NCBI RefSeq assembly: GCF_000003605.2
Contig: NW_003115459.1
Coordinates: forward strand, 24,200 to 71,037
Length of the DNA stretch: 46,838 nucleotides
Direction of reading: 5' to 3'
Source of the DNA: Saccoglossus kowalevskii
Taxonomy: Eukaryota; Hemichordata; Enteropneusta; Harrimaniidae
Made by a program: the position numbers and the translations under genes. Shown one piece after another: positions 11,901-46,838 of the stretch. Below the pieces are notes generated by a model that was given only the letters and a program-made list of their open reading frames with translations, ran no database searches and was not told where the DNA came from. The first letter of the stretch is position 1. Each line of letters starts with the position of its first letter.

Positions 11901-14900
11901 AGTTCATTATTTCATCAAATGAATACTCTTATGTGCAAGACCAGAATGTAATGCAAATATCAACATTAACTATCTAAAACAAATAGTGCCAAACAATAGG
12001 TTCAGTTATATTATCTCTTTGAACAGCGTTTAGTAAACAATGATGAAACTGTCTGTCACTCATGATTAATTAGATGAATATAGTGAATATCATTACAATG
12101 TCTTTTGTAAATTTTGTTTAATGAGTTGTCATTAGGACTAATTAGTATAACCAGATACATGTCGTAAACAATCTCAACTAACGTTTTCTTAGATCTATGC
12201 AATATTATATTAAATGCATTTGATGTTGATCATATATAATAACCAAAAAAATATGTAATTTCAAAGTACTGTGCCTTCCTAATTTTTCATAATTGGAGTA
12301 GTAATAATTTTCTGTTTTTCATTTATGCTGTTGTTGTCTTTTAATATTGTTTTAATAAGCTTTAGCTGGTTGTATGCAATATTCAATATGGATTGTTTGA
12401 AATTTATCAAAAAATGTTTACAGCACATATTTTCTGATTTTGTCACAAAATAATGGCATTGACAGTTCACTGTTTACACACCATGCTATGGATAGGGTGA
12501 TCCACTGATCTGTGCAGAAAGGTGTATTTGTTTGCATGTATGTTGATCACAACACTGCTAGTTTACAATTAAATATGTAATTTAATATGCTCCAAAATCT
12601 GCTGTCTTACCATATTGGTAGAACACTTTATGATCATGATAAATCTATGCAGGAGAGTTCTGTTATGTCACTTTACATTCTCTGTATATTCAACTTTTCA
12701 ACAGTATACTGTAAAGGGGTTAATTATTCACTGGGTTTTAATTTAGCTTATTTCGCTGACTGGAAAATGCGCTAAATTAAACCCAGTGAATATGTAAAAT
12801 TTAGCATAGAACACATTATCTAAATGATAAAATCGTGAATTTAAAACCTACTGAATATGCCTGAAATGGTAAATCAGCGAAATTTTAACCCAGTGAAAAT
12901 TAGTCATTTTACAGTATGTATAAGGAGGTTTCAATTCTTGGTATGTTTTATACAATTTCTCAATGAGAGTAGCTTTTTCAGATTATATATAACCTGCAAA
13001 AAAAAAATTATTTTCAATGACCAAAAATAACCATTTTTATTTTTACACAATATCTTTACTTGTGTCTTTGTAACAATCTAATTATTATATACACATGTAA
13101 TATTCACACTGAAATTTTGAAGTAATTTGTGTCAGTTATGGATGATTTTTTTATACAAATGTTTTGAATTCGTATTTTACCCACAATTCTTTGTGGGTAA
13201 ATCAAAATGGTGGACAACGCATACTAATAAACAATATTTATAGAATGAGAGGTAATATAGAAAAACTGTAAATTGTATTCCCTTGCATTTGGAGGAGATC
13301 TTTTATTAGGTAGTAAAGGAAGTAAAGAAGTAAATTATCATCAACATCATAAGATGTACCGTTACAATTTGTTTTTTTGTTAGTCACTTTTGCCTATTTT
13401 CAGAATTTTCTTTTTTTTCATATTTTATTGATATCATGGGCAGTTTCAATATGATCTTTGGTTGGTAGGTGCTGTGTACATATGTACTGAAGACGTCTTT
13501 CCCAGTAAACGACTTCATCAGATGATAAAGTATTTCAATAGAAAGTTAGGACCTGAGTTAGAGATGCAATTGGCAGTGGGAGATCATATTTTTGTGGAAC
13601 ATGCTTCAGACCAGGTACAGTTGATAATATTTTACATTTTTTTTCTCAAAATATGACTATATTTGCTCTATTATCTCCAATAGAAGCTTATAAAAACCAA
13701 AAATTGCATTTGTTTTTTTCTGATATATTAAAATATTACTTATTTTGACCTTTGTGTGTCTCTGTAATTTATGTAAGCACATGTGCTACTAATAGAGCAA
13801 ATATGGTACATCATATTATTACATAACTGGTTCATATCTCCAAACACCAACACACTGTTGTTGTTGTATAGCTGCCACGTACATGCATCCAGATGTGTGA
13901 ACTTTATTTGGGGGTTATAGTGTGATCTGATTTTGCTGTCCTAATAACAAAAGAAACAGATGAGCAGCTTATTTTCCATTCAAATATATTTATTTATAAT
14001 AGGAAAGCTTTCTTATTGACATTATTTTGTTTTTAGTGCAAATAATGTGATCAATTTTTACAGCCATACAGCGCAAAGATTCTGTTAATTCACACATGGG
14101 ATTTGTGTAAAATGTGTTCTCCATTATTCAGCATGCTTGTGATTGAATATTTGGGAAATCATAACTGTACCTTGGATCTCTCTGCTTTATCAATGAATAA
14201 AATGCTTTATTACCAATCACAAAATCTGACAAACTCAATTCTCATAACGTATCTGTCATAGAATATTAATTCTTTGTTTAATAATTAAAATTCCTCTTTT
14301 TATAAAATAGCTCACTGGTATTTCACAATTTGTTTTTGTTAAGCAGGAAAGTTTATGGAAATGTATAAATCAGCGAGTCCCTGTACTGCTTGCTAGAGGA
14401 ATGGTTAAATTCATTGTCATTGATTCCATTGCTGCGTTATTCAGAGGTGAATATGACTTCAGTGAAGCTGCCAAAAGAGCTCACCATCTCAGATCATTTG
14501 GGGATCAGTTACGTAAATTAAATCAGCAGTACAATGCTCCTGTAGTGTGTGTTAATCAGGTATGTCATGGTCAATGTTTTCTCTAGTGATATTATCTGAC
14601 AGTGTTGACTCACCTAATAACTATGATGAAAAAAGAAGTAGCATTTTACAGTTCTAATTCAGGATTCCACAGCGAGTGTATTTAACCTGTTCCTCTGTCC
14701 ATCTGCTTGTTTGTCTGTTTGCCCATGCATGCATATTAAGTGGCTCAATTTATCATTACCTGTGTTTCTATGGATTTCAGGCTAACATAAATTACAAACT
14801 GAATTAATCATATTACAGTTACATGAAGTACTTTATAAAAGATGCATATCTGATTTGTTATTGACATGCTCTCAGTGACACTTAAAACGAAATTACTATT

Positions 14901-15769
14901 TGTCATATCAGAGATATCCAATCAATGAATCATAATTTTTGTACATAACAAGTGATTAGATCAGCCAAGATTCAACACTACATATGTACACAACAAAATT
15001 GTGAAAAACATTTTTATTAAAATTTGGTTACTTTCACTTTCAGTATGTTAGAAAATGCTTTTTTTCCATTTTGATGTGTTAAAAACCTAAAAATCATTTT
15101 TTTCATTTTAATGTTGAAAATAATTTTTTTACCATTTTATGTTTTTTTTTATTTTAATTACAATCATTTTTCTTAATTTTCATAATACAATTTTCAGAAC
15201 AGAATAATCACTAAATAATAGCAATTTGTGACCCATCAAAAACAGATTTTAATTAATTCCTAATACTAGTTAATTATTTGGAAAATTGGCCTTGTATGTT
15301 TTTATTCATATTTGCATATATTATACGTATTATTGTTGCATGGTTACATTGTTCCTACTTATTGATATGGTTTTGATTTCCTTTTATTGTGCAGTCATGT
15401 AAAAATGGTTGATGTCATGGATACATGCAATTGTCTCGATGACATTTAGAGAGAATGTAGTACCTTGGTGTCTCTGATAATTATGAGTAATGGATTTCTT
15501 TTTCCTTATAGGTCAGTGCTAATATGAAAGGTGACAGTGAATATGGACGCTATGAATTTATCCCAGCTTTGGGACTTTCATGGTCTAATTTAGTAACTTG
15601 CAGATTATTACTCTCTCGAACCAGTATGACAATAGACATTAATGATCCAGACACAGGAAACAATGCTGTTGCTAAAGTTCGAACAATGGAGGCAATGTTT
15701 GCACCACATTTACCCAGAGATTTGTGCTATTATGTCGTTGATGCCAAGGGAGTCCATGGACTCAGGTGA
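8892..15769 (+). CDS. XRCC3: XRCC3 orthologue, DNA repair protein (RAD51 paralogue)
   Basis: Nuclear recombination protein. In vertebrates XRCC3 pairs with RAD51C (CX3 complex) in homologous recombination and Holliday-junction processing. Six exons, 8892-8946, 10088-10222, 11296-11508, 13469-13614, 14347-14559 and 15512-15769, join in frame to 339 codons plus TGA, against 346 in human. The N-terminus (residues 1-63, MDVNELELHPRILDAIKR onward) matches the helical N-terminal domain. Walker A is GESAAGKT at 106-113 (human GRSSAGKT). YICTEDVFPSKRL follows at 138-150, and Walker B FIVID is at 205-209 after VPVLLARGMVK. VCVNQV marks the end of exon 5 and APHLPRDLCYY the C-terminus. All introns are GT-AG. 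The start is fixed by its match to human MDLDLLDLNPRI. The gene is divergent from RAB3GAP2 and lies tandemly upstream of MARK. Confidence 0.95.
8947..11295 (+). other. XRCC3 introns 1 and 2
   Basis: The introns (8947-10087 and 10223-11295) hold a 12-base G run (9132-9143), a MITE family B terminus near 9893-9930 (ending GCATTTACAGTA) and an (AAAC)n tract at 10465-10487. Nothing else was recognised. Confidence 0.6.
10088..10222 (+). CDS. XRCC3: XRCC3 coding exon 2
   Basis: Acceptor TTTTCCTGCAG and donor GTACAG. It reads AKLTVEKTLCLSAADLSRLT and then KLSTSDVGHLLYEVSK, matching the human N-terminal domain (LKRLTNLSSPEVWHLL). The exon is too short and start-less to stand out as an open frame. 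Phase is 1 to 1. Confidence 0.9.
11296..11508 (+). CDS. XRCC3: XRCC3 coding exon 3 (Walker A)
   Basis: Acceptor GTACACAG and donor GTACTA. It contains CEVLDDFLRGGILSQGITEI and then AGESAAGKTQLCMQLCLTVQ, the RecA-fold ATP-binding loop. Phase is 1 to 1. Confidence 0.95.
11509..13468 (+). other. XRCC3 intron 3
   Basis: AT-rich intron holding a well-formed MITE (12707-12916, listed separately). Near 11577-11700 there is a vague relative of the same family, with phrases CACTGGGGTTTAAATTCAC and TTTAATTTAGC. No exon was found. Confidence 0.6.
12707..12916. mobile_element. MITE, family B, intact
   Basis: A 210-bp element whose ends are inverted repeats of about 35 bp: it starts TACTGTAAAGGGGTTAATTA then TTCACTGGGTTTTA, and ends TTTTAACCCAGTGAAAATTA then GTCATTTTACAGTA. 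The interior holds a second inverted pair around 12730-12790. It has no coding capacity. The last eleven bases resemble those near 9930 and 38925, so it belongs to a dispersed family. Confidence 0.75.
13469..13614 (+). CDS. XRCC3: XRCC3 coding exon 4
   Basis: Acceptor GGTTGGTAG and donor GTACAG. It reads GAVYICTEDVFPSKRLHQMI and ends ...DHIFVEHASDQ, matching human GAVYICTEDAFPHKRLQQL. It ends on a codon boundary. Confidence 0.95.
13615..14346 (+). other. XRCC3 intron 4
   Basis: The intron starts with donor GTACAG and contains an intact family A MITE at 13659-13804. Nothing else was recognised. Confidence 0.6.
13659..13804. mobile_element. MITE, family A, intact
   Basis: A 146-bp element with perfect 15-bp terminal inverted repeats: ATATTTGCTCTATTA (13659-13673) and TAATAGAGCAAATAT (13790-13804). 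The interior carries TTAAAATATTACTTATTTTG followed by ACC, shared with copies at 2457, 23003 and 30854. Confidence 0.8.
14347..14559 (+). CDS. XRCC3: XRCC3 coding exon 5 (Walker B)
   Basis: Acceptor TTAAGCAG and donor GTATGT. It has 71 codons, with VPVLLARGMVKFIVIDSIAA (Walker B) and then ...APVVCVNQ. Confidence 0.95.
14560..15511 (+). other. XRCC3 intron 5
   Basis: AT-rich with T runs near 15050-15180. No feature beyond the splice sites was recognised. Confidence 0.6.
15512..15769 (+). CDS. XRCC3: XRCC3 coding exon 6 (C-terminus)
   Basis: Acceptor CCTTATAG. There are 85 codons plus TGA. It contains FIPALGLSWSNLVTCRLLLS, matching human ALGITWANQLLVRLL, and APHLPRDLCYYVVDAKGVHG near the end. 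Confidence 0.95.
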   Translation, partial: VSANMKGDSEYGRYEFIPALGLSWSNLVTCRLLLSRTSMTIDINDPDTGNNAVAKVRTMEAMFAPHLPRDLCYYVVDAKGVHGLR

Positions 15770-17446
15770 TGACAATATGAACAATATGGTGCATTTATTC
15801 CACAGTTCTGCTCCATAACTCATATAAGTCTTTTACTTATGAGAATCCATCAAAGTGTCACAATTATGTTATTGAATATTACACTAAGGATTGACCACCT
15901 TAATCTTTTATTGAATTTTACTGGTACATCTACATCAAGCAGACAAAGTTGTTGCTAAAACAAGCAGTTGTATTACATAACATGCATTGGTATGTTCATG
16001 TTTGTTATATAGCAACCTTAAGTAAATAAAAATAATAATATTTTATTTTCATATTCAAATTTTCATATTCCTAACCCTGGCATCCAGTTGATTAATGTAG
16101 TCGCTCTAATCCAAGTAAATTTGGATTTCTGTGGTCTGTGACAAACTGCCTATTAAGTAGAATGTATCTATTGTAGAATGTATTGCATTGGTACCAGAGA
16201 CATATACCAAGTATACAGTCATGCTTGATCAGATATGTAATTGCATTGTAGTTATAATTACTTGTTTGTATTCCATATGTTTTTATATCGTATTCTTTGT
16301 ATATTATCATTAGAATTTGAATTACTAAAGTTGTATACTTTTGAGGTAATGTAATGATAATGTAACATGCATCATTTTGCTATGCAGTGATTTATACACT
16401 TTGCATAATGATATCAGTTATTGTTTTGTCAAAAATCATAACATTTGTATCCTAGTTTCTACTTAGCTCCCGAACAATAAATTAGAAATTTCTCAAAAAG
16501 TGGGTTATTATCCTTAAAACTCTTGAAAGTAAATATTGAATTTATGATTATTGTAGGAATTTTGCCAAGTTGACAATCTCTTTTCTGTTTCCTCTTGAAT
16601 GAAGAGCAAGAACAACACATACTGTTTTAATAATGACAAATGACTTCTGGTACGGTAATATTCTCTGGCTACTAAAATCTAAAAATGTACGTCTTTTATA
16701 AAATTTAAGTTGTATGATACTACTTTTTATCAAATAATATTTGCTTGTATATTCATATACACAGGTGTGAATCTTTATTACAATATAAATTTCATTCCAA
16801 CATGTGCTCTTGTTGTTATTGAGGTGTGAATGAGGTAAATGTTTTTTGAATTGAGAATCATAATCATATTTAGAATGGAATTTTCTGGACCTGCTTATTG
16901 GTGTAACCAGTGTTATGAACACAACCATTATTTTAATTATAGATGTCTTAACCACTGACAAACTTTTACTACATATTGAATAAGGAAATAAATCGGATGT
17001 TGCCAAATGTTGGACTTGGATTAAAGAATCCAATTCATATTTTGTCAATGTTATTGATGAACAATATATCTGTTAATAATAATAATTATAAATGCAGTAT
17101 TTTGTAGTACATTTAGAAATATCCTACTGCATTAACTTGTCTGTTCTCAATACCAAATCCCTTTCAAAATTAATGATATACCCCTAAACATCCATTTTAA
17201 GAACAAAGACACCCATTGCCTGGACTGTACAAGTGAATTTGGATTGGTACCCAGTGTTGACTGCTTGATCTGAACAAAAGTATTTTCTTTATGACAATAG
17301 CGTACATCCAGTGACCTACATCTTAAAAGTTCAACTTTCGGAACTATCACGTAAATTCACTACATTTACAATCTTTTATATTCTCTGTGCAAATATATGC
17401 GCAGACATGTTGAAAGTAGCTCAGCTGATGCTAGCCAAAGTGAAGA
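15770..17446. other. XRCC3-MARK intergenic region
   Basis: It contains the XRCC3 3' UTR, of unknown extent, and AT-rich sequence with no gene. The open minus-strand stretch at 16548-17048 matches no family and is not called. Confidence 0.55.
16025..16030 (+). terminator. Candidate XRCC3 poly(A) signal
   Basis: AATAAA lies about 255 bp after the XRCC3 stop codon, in AT-rich sequence with a following T-rich stretch. It is the first canonical hexamer after the stop, but cleavage cannot be seen. Confidence 0.45.
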
Positions 17447-17963
17447 TGACGTCATCGGTAAAAATGAACCAATCAAAATGAAGGATGATGGCAGGGCAGA
17501 TTTTGCACACGTCACGATAGTGCTGGGCTCTGGCGTGTGAAAAAAGAACTGTCGGCCATTTTGTTTTGAATTTTAGAAAAAATATTTTAGTATGGTTTTT
17601 ACTTGGAATTGCTGGCGATCTCTGTGACTACCAACTGTTCTGCTCGCATGGGAATGTTTGTGAAATCATTGCGGAGGTACATGCCAAAGTTCCAGTTATT
17701 CAGAAGCCCTCCAAGGCGTGTCACCGTGGATTATAATTGAGATAGCATTGAATACATTCGAGACAGGGATTGTTATTTGAGGCGGGTTTCAACGACTGAC
17801 GCCTTGTTTTCGACGAATTGTAGAAGTCATTCGGTGATTGTCGTCTGATTTAATACTGTATACGACATGTGGACAAATTTACAGAACAGTCAAAAGTCGT
17901 ATGGAATGAACTAGGGCATTCTAAAACCAATCCTTCGGAAATTTATTCATAATAGGATTCAAC
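17447..17963 (+). promoter_or_regulatory. MARK promoter and 5' leader region
   Basis: CpG content rises here compared with the flanks. A perfect palindromic CRE octamer TGACGTCA lies at 17447-17454, and a YY1-type GCCATTTTG at 17555-17563. If transcription starts upstream of about 17590, the leader contains two upstream open frames, 17592-17627 (11 codons) and 17648-17740 (30 codons, Arg-rich), which could dampen translation. The transcription start is not visible. Confidence 0.5.
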
Positions 17964-46609
<28,646 letters not shown>

Positions 46610-46838
46610 GTGAGTTGCATTCATGTGTGATGACCATTGAGGTGGGGGGAGGGGGGTTTATCTGCAAGACTATTTTCTGCACACTTGTTGCATCTTCGTT
46701 TACATTGAGTATTGCAGTGTGACCTTGATTGCCTATTTAATGAGTTGTATCAATGTGACAGTGAGCACATTGAAAAATAATTTTTGATATGTAATTTCTT
46801 AGCTAATTATGTATTTATTATGCAAAGCACACAACATG
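46610..46838 (+). other. Start of the next MARK intron
   Basis: It runs from donor GTGAGT to the right edge. The remaining spacer and the KA1 domain lie outside. Confidence 0.7.

Noticed and set aside
16548-17048. 166-codon minus-strand frame between XRCC3 and MARK
   Set aside because: Low-complexity composition, no recognisable motif, and likely within the XRCC3 3' flank.

Overview
This is animal nuclear DNA: AT-rich, intron-rich, with two assembly gaps (23489-23769 and 34347-34396) and many short interspersed repeats. Intron density, repeat types and gene content point to an invertebrate bilaterian, probably marine. The species cannot be fixed from the window. No bacterial, organellar, CRISPR or tRNA features were found.

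Three genes can be rebuilt exon by exon. (1) Minus strand, 220-8683: the first three coding exons of a RAB3GAP2 orthologue (non-catalytic subunit of the Rab3/Rab18 regulator), running off the left edge. (2) Plus strand, 8892-15769: a complete six-exon XRCC3 orthologue (RAD51-paralogue recombination protein, 339 codons). Its start lies 208 bp from the RAB3GAP2 start, head to head, so the two genes probably share a bidirectional promoter. (3) Plus strand, 17964 to the right edge: a MARK/PAR-1 polarity kinase with the whole kinase domain, the UBA domain and part of the spacer. The C-terminal KA1 domain lies beyond the window.

The best unexpected result is in the kinase gene. Two neighbouring 49-nt exons (37031-37079 and 37133-37181) each encode the helix-alphaC segment of the kinase N-lobe, with the same phases and a 53-nt intron between them. 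Using both or neither would shift the frame, so they look like a mutually exclusive pair. The spacer further downstream shows several possible in-frame alternative splice choices.

The gene order RAB3GAP2-XRCC3-MARK is also informative. In human, RAB3GAP2 and MARK1 are neighbours on 1q41, while MARK3 and XRCC3 lie close together on 14q32. The window therefore looks like the undivided, pre-duplication arrangement.

The introns, above all the 18.4-kb MARK intron, hold the remaining structure: at least three MITE-like families, two Helentron-like elements (one at an assembly gap and possibly heterozygous), a composite element with a tandem-repeat core, a decayed element encoding a Myb/SANT-like domain, a 30-bp minisatellite and a 260-bp direct duplication.
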